Positions 25,568-34,287 of a DNA stretch of 64,000 nucleotides are shown here, one piece after another (the stretch's first letter is position 1; the number at the start of each line of letters is the position of its first letter). Made by a program: the position numbers and the translations under genes. This DNA is from Petrocella sp024636985. Its GTDB lineage: Bacteria > Bacillota > Clostridia > Lachnospirales > Vallitaleaceae. Location of the stretch: positions 1 through 64,000 of the forward strand of contig JAGXFY010000092.1 of assembly GCA_024636985.1 (NCBI GenBank), read 5' to 3'. Under the pieces are notes generated by a model. It saw only the letters and a program-made list of their open reading frames with translations. It had not been told where the DNA came from and did not search any database.

Positions 25568-26587
25568 ATGGCAAATCAATTATTAGACCAATTGATGATT
25601 GGACAAGATTTAAGTGAAGAACAAATGATGATGTATATGAATGAAATCATGAGTGGCGAAAAGTGTGATGCTGAGATTGCCAGTTTCTTGACAGCTTTAA
25701 AAATTAAAGGAGAAAGTATCCAAGAGATTGTAGCCGGCGCTAAAGTTCTAAGGGCAAAGGCATTGTCTATTGATTTGCAGGATCCGGAAACGCTGGATAC
25801 TTGTGGCACAGGAGGCGACAGTAGTGGTACTTATAATATTTCGACTGCGGTAGCGATAGTAGCCGCCGCCGCCGGTGTATCTGTGGTAAAACATGGTAAC
25901 CGTTCGGTATCCAGCAAATGTGGATGTGCGGATGTTCTCGAAGCGTGCGGTGTAAAAATAGATCTAAAACCGGATCAAGTTAAGAGTTGCGTGGATGAAT
26001 TACAGATTGGGTTTTTGTATGCACCTACTTTTCATAGTGCTATGCGCCATGTGGGTCCAACCAGAAAAGCTTTAGGTTTTAGAACGATTTTTAATATGTT
26101 GGGACCATTAGCCAATCCTGCAAATGCAAAATCCCAAGTCCTTGGCGTTTTTGACAAAGCGTTGACAGATACTTTTGCCAGAGTGCTCCAAGCCTTAGGT
26201 GTACAAAAAGCTATGGTGGTCCACGGAAAAGATGGTCTAGATGAGATTACTGTAACCGATGAGACGTTTGTGTCTGAGCTTAGAGATGGTAAGATTATAA
26301 ACTATACCATCAAACCGGAAGACTATGGTATTGATAGAGCCACTCTAGAAGAACTTCAAGGTGGCGATGCAATAGAAAATGCTCGAATTCTTAAGCAAGT
26401 TTTAAATGGAGAAATTAGAGGTGCTAAGCGAGATATTTTATTATTAAATGCTGGTGCGGCACTATATATAGCGGATAAGGTGAAAGATATAATGGAAGGT
26501 ATTAAGCTAGCAAAGCATATTATCGACACAGGTCTTGCCATTTCAAAGCTTGAAGCATTTGTAGCTAAAACTCAAGAATTTAGGTGA
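25568..26587 (+). CDS. trpD: Anthranilate phosphoribosyltransferase
   Basis: Transfers phosphoribose from PRPP to anthranilate. The 339-residue protein has the PRPP motif DTCGTGGDSSGTYNIST, VVKHGNRSVSSKCGCAD, and GPTRKALGFRTIFNMLGPLANP. The start at 25568 is two bases past the trpG stop, and its GGAGG ribosome site lies in the last codons of trpG. A longer frame from 25550 starts within that site. Confidence 0.96.
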   Translation: MANQLLDQLMIGQDLSEEQMMMYMNEIMSGEKCDAEIASFLTALKIKGESIQEIVAGAKVLRAKALSIDLQDPETLDTCGTGGDSSGTYNISTAVAIVAAAAGVSVVKHGNRSVSSKCGCADVLEACGVKIDLKPDQVKSCVDELQIGFLYAPTFHSAMRHVGPTRKALGFRTIFNMLGPLANPANAKSQVLGVFDKALTDTFARVLQALGVQKAMVVHGKDGLDEITVTDETFVSELRDGKIINYTIKPEDYGIDRATLEELQGGDAIENARILKQVLNGEIRGAKRDILLLNAGAALYIADKVKDIMEGIKLAKHIIDTGLAISKLEAFVAKTQEFR

Positions 26588-26598
26588 GAGGTGAAATT

Positions 26599-27381
26599 AT
26601 GTCAAAAAGATTATTTTTAAAAGACATTGTTAGACAAAAAGTAAAAAGACTAAAAGACCAACCCTTAATAATAGAAGCGTTGATGCAACAAATAGCTATG
26701 ACCAAGACACCACCCTCCTTTTATGAAGCGATGGCCAGAAATGGCTTGTCTATAATTGGAGAAATAAAAAAAGCATCACCATCTAAAGGGTTGATTAAAG
26801 AGGATTTTGACCCGGTTGCTCTAGCAAAGCAATATGCACATTCAGTGGATGCCATCTCTGTTTTGACAGAGGAAGATTTTTTTATGGGTCATGCCCGTTA
26901 TCTTTCTAAAGTGGTAAACACAGTTGATTTACCTATTTTGTATAAAGATTTTATTGTTCAAGCCAATCAGGTCTATCATGCAAGAGCCATTGGTGCAAGT
27001 TGTATCCTATTGATTGTAGCTATTCTTACGGATGTACAGCTAAGAGAGTACAGCATGTTGGCTAAAAGTCTTGGTATGGACGTATTGGTAGAAACACACA
27101 CGAAGGATGAAATTAGGCGGGCTCTTAAAGGAGATGTTAGGATTATAGGTATCAATAATCGAAATCTAAAAACCTTCAAAACAGATATTAGAACCACACT
27201 AAAGCTAAGGCGTTATGTGCCCAAAGATCGATTGGTCATAAGTGAAAGTGGCATACATAAACCGGAAGATGTTGCTATTTTAAAAAAAGTTGATATAGAT
27301 GGCATATTGGTGGGAGAAAGCTTTATGCGCGGGGATATCGGCCTGATGGCGAAAGCCTTTAAGGAGGCATATAATGGCTAA
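26599..27381 (+). CDS. trpC: Indole-3-glycerol phosphate synthase
   Basis: Closes the pyrrole ring of CdRP to give indole-3-glycerol phosphate. It is a 260-residue TIM barrel with IIGEIKKASPSKGLI, ISVLTEEDFFMG, LPILYKDFI, IGINNRNLKTF and ISESGIHKPEDV in family order. The start at 26599 follows GAGAGGTGAAATT. The stop overlaps the trpF start by 8 bp. Confidence 0.96.
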   Translation: MSKRLFLKDIVRQKVKRLKDQPLIIEALMQQIAMTKTPPSFYEAMARNGLSIIGEIKKASPSKGLIKEDFDPVALAKQYAHSVDAISVLTEEDFFMGHARYLSKVVNTVDLPILYKDFIVQANQVYHARAIGASCILLIVAILTDVQLREYSMLAKSLGMDVLVETHTKDEIRRALKGDVRIIGINNRNLKTFKTDIRTTLKLRRYVPKDRLVISESGIHKPEDVAILKKVDIDGILVGESFMRGDIGLMAKAFKEAYNG

Positions 27382-28015
27382 GATGTTTGAAGTTAAGATT
27401 TGTGGGATAAAAACCCAAGAGGAAGTCGCATTGGTCAATAGATATACGGTGGACTATATGGGTCTGATTTTTGCACCGAGTAAACGACAAGTGACCTTGG
27501 AAAAAGGAAAAAAACTAAGGTCTTTGATGCGTAAAGACATTAAGGTGGTTGGTGTTTTTGTGGATGCTACTTACGAAGAGATTTATAGGGCTATCGTAGA
27601 ATGTGATTTGGATGTGGTGCAGCTTCATGGCAAGGAAACCAATGATGAAGTAATAAAAATACCTATAGAAGTATGGAAAAGTATACCGGTTGAAAACCAG
27701 ACAAGTTTAATGCAGATTAAGCAATACCCCGATTGTGACGGGATCCTACTTGATACATATTATAAAGGCTCAACCGGTGGTACAGGTCACACTTTTAATC
27801 ATCAGTGGGTCAATGAATACGGAGATATACCCAAGAAATTGATATTAGCAGGCGGATTATCACCGGATAATATTTTATCCGTCTTGGAAAACGTAGTTCC
27901 GGATGTGTTGGATTTTAATTCCGGACTAGAAACAAACTTAATGAAAGATCCCTTAAAAGTGGATATGTTATTTAACAAAATTAAGCATTACGAGGAGGAA
28001 AAGGAAGATGAATAA
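27374..28015 (+). CDS. trpF: Phosphoribosylanthranilate isomerase
   Basis: Performs the Amadori rearrangement between TrpD and TrpC. The 213-residue barrel opens with VKICGIKTQEE, whose cysteine is catalytic, continues with MGLIFAPSKRQV and VQLHGKE, and ends with ILAGGLSPDNI and FNSGLETN. The usual DVSSGVE near the C-terminus reads LDFNSGLE here. The ribosome site AAGGAGG lies in the trpC tail; the two genes are coupled. It overlaps trpB by 8 bp. Confidence 0.95.
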   Translation: MAKMFEVKICGIKTQEEVALVNRYTVDYMGLIFAPSKRQVTLEKGKKLRSLMRKDIKVVGVFVDATYEEIYRAIVECDLDVVQLHGKETNDEVIKIPIEVWKSIPVENQTSLMQIKQYPDCDGILLDTYYKGSTGGTGHTFNHQWVNEYGDIPKKLILAGGLSPDNILSVLENVVPDVLDFNSGLETNLMKDPLKVDMLFNKIKHYEEEKEDE

Positions 28016-29216
28016 GAATTTTGGACAGTTTGGTGGGCAGTATGTACCGGAAGCGCTCATGTATCCATTAAAGGAGTTAGAAGCGGCTTTTGAAAAGTAC
28101 TCAAAAGATAAAACTTTTATGGATGAGTATCGCTATTATCTTAAAGAATATGTTGGCAGAGAAACACCTTTATATTTTGCGCAGCGTTTAACAGAGACTT
28201 TAAAAGGTGCCAAAATCTACTTGAAAAGGGAAGATCTTAATCATACAGGCGCACATAAGATCAATAATGTACTTGGTCAAATTCTTTTAGCAAAAAGAAT
28301 GGGAAAGAAAAAGGTGATAGCAGAAACGGGAGCAGGGCAGCATGGTGTTGCCACAGCAACCGGTGCGGCACTTTTTGGCATGGAATGCACTGTTTTTATG
28401 GGTGAAGAAGATGTTCAAAGACAACAATTAAACGTATTTAGGATGGAACTTTTGGGAGCTAAGGTCGTTACAGTCACTTCTGGGACCGCAACCCTTAAGG
28501 ATGCGACCAATGAAGCCATTAGAGAATGGGTGAGGACTGTGGAAGATACCTTCTATGTCATAGGATCTGTGGTCGGGCCTCATCCTTATCCGACGATGGT
28601 TCGAGATTTTCAAAGGGTTATTGGCGATGAAACCAGAAGACAAATACTTGAAAAAGAAGGACGACTACCGGATAAAATTATTGCTTGTGTAGGTGGTGGT
28701 AGCAATGCGATGGGCATATTTTATCCCTTTGTTGAGGACCTTGAAGTTGATCTAATTGGTATTGAGGCCGCTGGCCTAGGTGTAAAGTCAGGTAAGCATG
28801 CTGTGGTACTTAATAAAGCAGCAGGGGGTACGTTAGGTGTTCTTCATGGCATGAAAACGATGCTACTTACAGATGAAAACGGGAATATTATACCGGCGCA
28901 TTCCATATCTGCTGGACTTGATTATCCTGGTGTCGGACCGGAACATGCCTATCTACAAGATGTTAAAAGAGCAACATATGAAATGATCACGGATCAAGAA
29001 GCATTAGACGGTTTTGAAGTATTGTCAAAGATAGAAGGAATAATTCCAGCCCTTGAAAGCGCTCATGCTATAGCATATGCTATGAAAATTGCCCCAACAA
29101 TGAAGCCTGAAGAACTTATTGTCATCAATCTTTCCGGACGAGGCGACAAAGATACACATACTGTTATGGACTATTTTAGAGACGGCAAGACGGGTCTTGA
29201 AAAACTAAACAAATAG
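28008..29216 (+). CDS. trpB: Tryptophan synthase beta chain
   Basis: Joins indole and serine to form tryptophan. It has 402 residues, typical of TrpB1. FGGQYVPEALMYPL starts the protein, the PLP lysine lies in REDLNHTGAHKINN, the substrate loop reads AETGAGQHGVATA, and the phosphate-binding loop is CVGGGSNAMG. The paired trpA 11 bp downstream supports the alpha2beta2 complex. Confidence 0.97.
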   Translation: MNKNFGQFGGQYVPEALMYPLKELEAAFEKYSKDKTFMDEYRYYLKEYVGRETPLYFAQRLTETLKGAKIYLKREDLNHTGAHKINNVLGQILLAKRMGKKKVIAETGAGQHGVATATGAALFGMECTVFMGEEDVQRQQLNVFRMELLGAKVVTVTSGTATLKDATNEAIREWVRTVEDTFYVIGSVVGPHPYPTMVRDFQRVIGDETRRQILEKEGRLPDKIIACVGGGSNAMGIFYPFVEDLEVDLIGIEAAGLGVKSGKHAVVLNKAAGGTLGVLHGMKTMLLTDENGNIIPAHSISAGLDYPGVGPEHAYLQDVKRATYEMITDQEALDGFEVLSKIEGIIPALESAHAIAYAMKIAPTMKPEELIVINLSGRGDKDTHTVMDYFRDGKTGLEKLNK

Positions 29217-29227
29217 GAGGCAATCAT

Positions 29228-30007
29228 ATGAATCGAATAGAAGCAACATTTGAGAAATTAAGAAAAGAAGGTAAAAAAGCCCATATCAGTTTTTTGACTG
29301 CGGGAGATCCGAGTATCGATCAGACTTTTGAATTGGTCAAAGCTTTGATTGAAGGCGGTTCAGACATTGTAGAAATCGGTGTTCCATATTCGGATCCATT
29401 GGCAGACGGACCGGTTATTCAAGCAGCTTCCACAAGAGCCTTGGCTAACGGTGTAACAGTAGAGCAAGTATTTGACCTTGCAGCAAGGTGTAGGAATGCT
29501 ACCGATATACCGTTGCTTTTTCTTATGTATGCCAACACATTGATGGTTTACGGCGTAGAAAAATTTATTGCAAGATGCGCAAAGGTGGGTATTGACGGCT
29601 TAATTATTCCGGATATTCCCTATGAAGAACGGGAGGCAGTATTGCCATATATGAAAACATACGGTGTAGAGATGATACCTTTAGTGGCGCCAACTTCAAA
29701 AGATAGAGTGCCATTTATTACCAGTGATTGTAATGGATTTGTCTATTGCGTCTCATCCTTAGGTGTTACAGGTCGTACTTCAGAGTTTGCAAACGATATT
29801 GAGGACTATATTAACGATGTTAAATCTCAGACACGTTTGCCGGTAGCTATTGGATTTGGAATCACAAATTATGAAGACGTCAAGCGGTTGGAATCAATTG
29901 CAGATGGTGTCATAGTCGGATCGGCGATTGTCAAGGAAATAGAGCGTTCAGGTGGTGACTCAGTAACATTGAAAGCATTTGTAAGCAAACTTTTTTTGGG
30001 AGCGTAG
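29228..30007 (+). CDS. trpA: Tryptophan synthase alpha chain
   Basis: Cleaves indole-3-glycerol phosphate and channels indole to TrpB. The 259-residue barrel shows ISFLTAGDPS, DIVEIGVPYSDPLADGPVIQ (catalytic Glu and Asp), GLIIPDIPYEE and a late IADGVIVGSAIV. The last codons and the stop (TAG at 30005-30007) fall inside a 36-bp sequence that is repeated at 30173-30208, so a repeat has shaped the gene end. No ordinary terminator follows. Confidence 0.96.
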   Translation: MNRIEATFEKLRKEGKKAHISFLTAGDPSIDQTFELVKALIEGGSDIVEIGVPYSDPLADGPVIQAASTRALANGVTVEQVFDLAARCRNATDIPLLFLMYANTLMVYGVEKFIARCAKVGIDGLIIPDIPYEEREAVLPYMKTYGVEMIPLVAPTSKDRVPFITSDCNGFVYCVSSLGVTGRTSEFANDIEDYINDVKSQTRLPVAIGFGITNYEDVKRLESIADGVIVGSAIVKEIERSGGDSVTLKAFVSKLFLGA

Positions 30008-30208
30008 CTCATAACGTTGCTTCACCACTTTTCCTATCATGAACGATTTGCAAGCAATACGCGACAAAGTCGCTTCGTTCTTGTACTATAAGAAAGTTTA
30101 ATAATTAGCATCATGTCTTGAAGACTGACATGATGCGTTAAAGATACTTTCTTATGAACAGTTCGGAAATATGAGCATAGCTCATAACGTGGCTTCACCA
30201 CTTTTCCT
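30000..30208. repeat. Family B modules flanked by a 36-bp direct repeat
   Basis: A 36-bp unit containing TAGCTCATAACGT occurs at 30000-30035 and 30173-30208 with two mismatches. Between them lie module 2 (GAACGA/TCGTTC, 30041-30080, with TTGC-AA-GCAA and GCGAC-AAA-GTCGC inside) and module 1 (AAGAAAGT/ACTTTCTT, 30090-30153, enclosing a 10-bp stem GCATCATGTC/GACATGATGC with loop TTGAAGACT). The order is reversed relative to the copies at 14.7 and 51.1 kb. From 30209 to 30312 I see only a possible promoter. Confidence 0.8.
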
Positions 30209-30312
30209 TGTTAATAGTTTTTATATAGTTTTTACATATTCCATTCATATTAATATGCTATAATTGTAATAGAGTGTAAATGTATTAGGTTGAGTTTAGA
30301 AAGGGTGAGTTA

Positions 30313-30738
30313 ATGAATGTTGCGTTTTTTTTAACACCAAAGAGTGAAGTTATCACACTTGAAAAGAAGTTCACAGTGGGGCAAGCTCTAGAAGTTATGA
30401 AACAACATAAGTACACGAGTTTGCCGGTATTAGACGAAAAGGGACGGTATGTTGACACGTTATCTGAAGGTGATATACTTTGGCATCTAAAAGACCATTG
30501 TAACTACAGCATAGAGATTATTGAACAGCAAAGCTTAAGAAAGATTAAGCGTCACTATAATATTAACGCTATTTCCATTGGATCCAGTATTGATTCAATT
30601 ATTGATATGGCATCGACACAAGCTTATGTACCAGTTGTCGATGATCAGAATATTTTCATTGGTATCATCAAAAGAAGTGATATCATCCACTATTGCATGA
30701 CCCGTATCAACAATAAGGAAGCGACGATGATTTCCTAA
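30313..30738 (+). CDS. Tandem CBS-domain protein
   Basis: A 141-residue protein made of two CBS motifs and little else. CBS1 (about residues 15-60) has QHKYTSLPVLDEKGRYV; CBS2 (about 80-135) has QAYVPVVDDQNIFIGIIKRSDII. Such stand-alone pairs bind adenine nucleotides; Bacillus DarB (YkuL), of similar size, binds cyclic-di-AMP. That ligand is a suggestion only, though darA is also in this window. The start follows AAAGGGTGAGTTA. The gene is monocistronic with its own terminator. Confidence 0.85.
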   Translation: MNVAFFLTPKSEVITLEKKFTVGQALEVMKQHKYTSLPVLDEKGRYVDTLSEGDILWHLKDHCNYSIEIIEQQSLRKIKRHYNINAISIGSSIDSIIDMASTQAYVPVVDDQNIFIGIIKRSDIIHYCMTRINNKEATMIS

Positions 30739-30761
30739 ACAAATAATATAGGATTATGGAT

Positions 30762-30797
30762 AAAGTCTCAAAGGTTAAAGTCTTTGAGGCTTTTTTC
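30762..30797 (+). terminator. Terminator of the CBS gene
   Basis: AAAGTCTCAAAG and CTTTGAGGCTTTTTT. TTCTCTAAGAAA, the family B leading edge, follows at 30801. The remaining 220 bp to dctP show no gene. Confidence 0.85.
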
Positions 30798-31032
30798 TTG
30801 TTCTCTAAGAAAGAGTAACTGTATAAATTATCCATAGAATAGAAGATAAAAGTGAATTTAATGTTTATAAATATATAAAAAGACATAAATTATGAAGTCA
30901 GTTCATATTATTCAACAAAAAAACAGGATAGTTGATTGTTGTTTTTATTAAATAGCTATATAGTTTTTATAGTAGCTTAAACAAATCGAAACAAGAAAAA
31001 ACAACAAAACATTTAAACTGGGAGGAAGTAAA

Positions 31033-32103
31033 ATGAAGAAGTTTTTATCAATTTTAATGGCACTGGTTTTAATTCTATCACTAGCAGGTTGTGGGGCAAA
31101 AGAAGCACCTGTTGCTGAAACAACAACAGAAACACCAGCAACTGAAGAAACAACAACAGAAACACCAGCAACACCTGTAGAAAAAAAGGTAATCACAGTA
31201 AGTACAAAATTTGTTGATAATGAGCAAACAGCTATTTCTTTAGTTAAAGTTGTCGATGCAATCAATGAAAGAAGTGGTGGTTCACTTGAATTACAACTCT
31301 TTACGAATGGTGTGTTACCAATCGGTAAAGACGGTATGGAGCAAATCGTACAAGGGTCTGACTGGATTTTGGTCGACGGTGTAAACTTCCTTGGCGACTA
31401 TGTGCCAGATTACAATGCAGTGACAGGCCCATTCTTATACAAAAACTTTGATGAGTATTTTGCAATGACTCAAACACCACTAGTACAAGAGATGAATCAG
31501 AAAATCGAAGATGAGTATGGTATAAAAGTACTTTCATTGGACTGGGTATTTGGTTTTAGAAGCATGATGACAAAAACACCAATAACAAAACCAGAAGATA
31601 TGAAGGGTCTGAACATTCGTGTTCCCACCAGCCAGTTGTATACATATACCATTGAAGCAATGGGTGGAAATCCAGTAGCAATGCCTTATCCTGATACTTA
31701 TGCAGCGATTCAACAAGGCGTTCTTGACGGTATTGAAGGTTCAATCATGACATACTACGGAACTAAACAATATGAAAACGTTAAAGAATACTCTTTAACC
31801 AATCATTTATTAGGTGTTTCAGCGGTTTCAATTTCAACAAAGCTCTGGGATAAATTAACAGAAGAAGAACAAACAATCCTTACAGAAGAATTTGAAAAAG
31901 GTATGCAAGATAATTTAGATGAAACCGTTAAAGCAGAAGGTGAAATGGCTGAACTTCTAAAAGCTGAAGGTGTAACTTTCCATGAAGTAGATTCAGATGC
32001 ATTTCAAAAAGCAGCAGCACCTGTATATACAAAATTTGAAAACTGGACGCCAGGCATCTATGAATCCATACTTGCTGAACTAGAAAAAATTAAAGCAAAT
32101 TAA
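31033..32103 (+). CDS. dctP: TRAP transporter solute-binding lipoprotein, DctP family
   Basis: A 356-residue extracellular receptor that delivers a carboxylate ligand to DctQM. The lipoprotein signal ends in LSLAGCG, followed by a low-complexity Thr/Glu/Pro linker (residues 25-50) containing ETTTETPAT twice. The mature part has the DctP helix-strand pattern, including MKGLNIRVPTSQLYTYTIEAMGG with the arginine that salt-bridges a substrate carboxylate. The ligand is unknown; sugar acids such as hexuronates are common for the family and would fit the nearby uxa genes, but this is inference. Confidence 0.94.
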   Translation: MKKFLSILMALVLILSLAGCGAKEAPVAETTTETPATEETTTETPATPVEKKVITVSTKFVDNEQTAISLVKVVDAINERSGGSLELQLFTNGVLPIGKDGMEQIVQGSDWILVDGVNFLGDYVPDYNAVTGPFLYKNFDEYFAMTQTPLVQEMNQKIEDEYGIKVLSLDWVFGFRSMMTKTPITKPEDMKGLNIRVPTSQLYTYTIEAMGGNPVAMPYPDTYAAIQQGVLDGIEGSIMTYYGTKQYENVKEYSLTNHLLGVSAVSISTKLWDKLTEEEQTILTEEFEKGMQDNLDETVKAEGEMAELLKAEGVTFHEVDSDAFQKAAAPVYTKFENWTPGIYESILAELEKIKAN

Positions 32104-32156
32104 TAATAATAAATCAGTAATAATAAATTAGTAATAGTTTTAATCTTTAACTTTAT

Positions 32157-32188
32157 AGCGTTCCTCCTATAGCGATAGGAGGAACGTT
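32157..32188 (+). promoter_or_regulatory. Strong intercistronic hairpin between dctP and dctQ
   Basis: CGTTCCTCCTAT-AGC-GATAGGAGGAACG is near perfect but lacks a T-tract. It probably stabilises the dctP end of the mRNA or acts as a partial terminator so that the receptor is made in excess over the membrane subunits. Confidence 0.7.
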
Positions 32189-32230
32189 ATTAAGGTCTAA
32201 AGATGAAAAAGAATAAAATAGGAGGTCACA

Positions 32231-32794
32231 ATGAATAAACATTTAAGGCATATTGGTGTACATTTTGAGCTATATTTAGGATCTATATTCTTATCGATCA
32301 CATCGGTTCTTGTTATCATGAACGTTATTACAAGGTATTTCATACAGGTTACCTTTACATGGACAGAAGAAGTTGCAGTTGGATGCTTTGTATGGACAAT
32401 TTTCTTGGGATTAGCCAATGCATATAAAACCAAAGGGCTAATCGGTGTGGAAGTTCTTACGAATTTGGTACCCGAAAAAGGAAAAGCGGCGGTTGTGTTC
32501 ATGACTTCAATTATTGTAACAATACTATCTAGTACGATGTTTTACTACAGTATTCTATATTTTCAAGGCTCCACAAAGGTTACAGCTGCTCTTGAGGTAT
32601 CATACAAATATATTTATGCCTCAATTATTATGTCTTTTGGTTTGATTTCGATTTACTCCATTTATTTCTTGATACAAAGTTTTAGAAAGATGTTTATTGA
32701 TCATGACATTAATCTAGACATTGAAGATGACTTAGATGAGCATTTATTAAAAGAACAGTTAGAACAGCTCAAAGACCATAAGGAGGGCAATTAA
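32231..32794 (+). CDS. dctQ: TRAP transporter small permease subunit
   Basis: A 187-residue membrane protein with four hydrophobic helices (about residues 15-40, 50-70, 90-110, 130-150). The N-terminal RYFIQVTFTWTEEVAVGCFVW is the conserved DctQ segment with the TWxEE motif. The acidic C-terminal tail of 35 residues is cytosolic. The start follows ATAGGAGGTCACA. The stop is two bases before dctM. Confidence 0.93.
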   Translation: MNKHLRHIGVHFELYLGSIFLSITSVLVIMNVITRYFIQVTFTWTEEVAVGCFVWTIFLGLANAYKTKGLIGVEVLTNLVPEKGKAAVVFMTSIIVTILSSTMFYYSILYFQGSTKVTAALEVSYKYIYASIIMSFGLISIYSIYFLIQSFRKMFIDHDINLDIEDDLDEHLLKEQLEQLKDHKEGN

Positions 32795-32796
32795 TT

Positions 32797-34083
32797 ATGG
32801 AAGCTTTATTACCGATAGGCGTATTATTTATCTTATTTTTTCTTAATATTCCCATAGCCTTTGCACTTATGGGTGCATCCCTGTTTTACTTTGTTTTTAT
32901 TAATACATCGATGCCCATACAAATGGTAGTTCAGCAATTTGTAACTGCTGTTGAATCCTTCCCATACTTAGCCGTACCATTTTTTATCATGGTAGGGTCT
33001 GTAATGAATCATTCTGGAATCAGTAAGGCACTCATGGACTTTGCCGATGTATTGGTCGGTCATACAAAAGGTGGCTTAGCTCAAGTCAATGTACTACTTA
33101 GTGCGTTGATGGGTGGTATCTCCGGTTCTGCTAACGCCGATGCAGCCATGCAATCCAAGATTCTTGTCCCAGAAATGGAAAGAAAAGGATTTTCAAAGCC
33201 GTTCTCAGCAGCAATTACAGCAGCTTCCTCTGCAATCAGTCCGGTAATTCCACCGGGAACCAATCTTATTCTATACGCATTAATTGCTAATGTATCAGTA
33301 GGTAGCATGTTCTTAGCGGCCTATATGCCGGGAATTCTAATGGCGATTGCACTTATGATTACTGTACATATTATCTCAGTCAGAAGAAACTACCAACCCA
33401 GTCGTGATAAAATGTCTTCTCCAAAGGCTATTTTTAAACAATTCATAGTTTCTATCTGGGCATTATTTATTCCTTTTGCCATTATTATGGGTATGCGTTT
33501 TGGTATCTTTACACCGACGGAAGCTGGTGGTATTGCGGTGGTGTTTGCTGCAATCGTTGGATTCTTTGTCTATAAAAAATTGAAAATTCACCATATACCG
33601 TTGATTTTAATGGATACTGTTAAAAGTACCGGTGCGGTTATGGCGATTATTGCCAGTGCCAAAGTATTTGGTTACTATTTAACTTTAGAAAGAATCCCAC
33701 AGATGATCACGGAATTCTTGGTTAATATGACGGACAGTCCTTTTGTTTTATTAATTGTTATTAATGTGTTATTACTCTTTATTGGCATGTTCATTGAAGG
33801 TGGAGCTGCTCTTGTAATCCTTGCACCACTACTTGTACCAGCGGTTAAGATGTTCGGCGTTGATCCGATTCACTTTGGTATGATTTTCATTGTTAATATC
33901 ATGATTGGTGGCTTAACACCGCCTTTTGGCTCTATGATGTTTACAGTATGTTCTATCGTAAATGTAAAACTAGAAGACTTTATCAAGGAAGTATGGCCAT
34001 TCATATTAGCTCTCCTTGCAGTACTTCTACTAATAACTTATTCAGAAAGTGCTGCACTATTTACACTAAATCTATTTAGTTAA
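32797..34083 (+). CDS. dctM: TRAP transporter large permease subunit
   Basis: A 428-residue sodium-coupled permease with about 12 helices. GGISGSANADAAMQSKIL (about residues 105-122) and the mirror-like C-terminal GGLTPPFGSMMF (about 367) are the two family hairpin motifs. SAISPVIPPGTNLILYA is also highly conserved. It is the last gene of dctPQM, followed by the family C repeat instead of a simple terminator. Confidence 0.95.
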   Translation: MEALLPIGVLFILFFLNIPIAFALMGASLFYFVFINTSMPIQMVVQQFVTAVESFPYLAVPFFIMVGSVMNHSGISKALMDFADVLVGHTKGGLAQVNVLLSALMGGISGSANADAAMQSKILVPEMERKGFSKPFSAAITAASSAISPVIPPGTNLILYALIANVSVGSMFLAAYMPGILMAIALMITVHIISVRRNYQPSRDKMSSPKAIFKQFIVSIWALFIPFAIIMGMRFGIFTPTEAGGIAVVFAAIVGFFVYKKLKIHHIPLILMDTVKSTGAVMAIIASAKVFGYYLTLERIPQMITEFLVNMTDSPFVLLIVINVLLLFIGMFIEGGAALVILAPLLVPAVKMFGVDPIHFGMIFIVNIMIGGLTPPFGSMMFTVCSIVNVKLEDFIKEVWPFILALLAVLLLITYSESAALFTLNLFS

Positions 34084-34275
34084 AACTTAATTTTCCCACT
34101 TAGGATTACTTAGCGATGGTAATCCACAAGTTAAAGATGAAAAGGATTTTTCATCTGCGGTGGATTAGGCGAAGGCAAGAGCTTAGAAATCCTGTGGGAA
34201 AATTAAGTTAAGTAGATGATACCCACTAGGATTACTTAGCGATGGTAATCCACAAGTTAAAGATGAAAAGGATTA
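34084..34275. repeat. Family C: palindromic element plus 50-bp direct repeat
   Basis: AACTTAATTTTCCCAC (34084-34099) is perfectly inverted at 34194-34209, bounding a 126-bp element. Inside are GGATTAC/GTAATCC and GATGAAAA/TTTTCATC hairpins. About 50 bp from TAGGATTACTTAGCGATGG to AAAAGGATT is present at roughly 34100-34149 and again at 34226-34274, the second copy ending in the ribosome site of the next gene. Confidence 0.85.
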
Positions 34276-34287
34276 GGAGGCCTGATA

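Noticed and set aside
31106..31180. Short tandem repeat as a possible CRISPR or VNTR
   Set aside because: It is the in-frame ETTTETPAT linker of dctP, repeated only twice, with no spacers.
30948..31265. Minus-strand frame opposite the dctP signal and linker
   Set aside because: Valine/serine repeats mirror the Thr/Glu linker repeats of dctP; no ribosome site.
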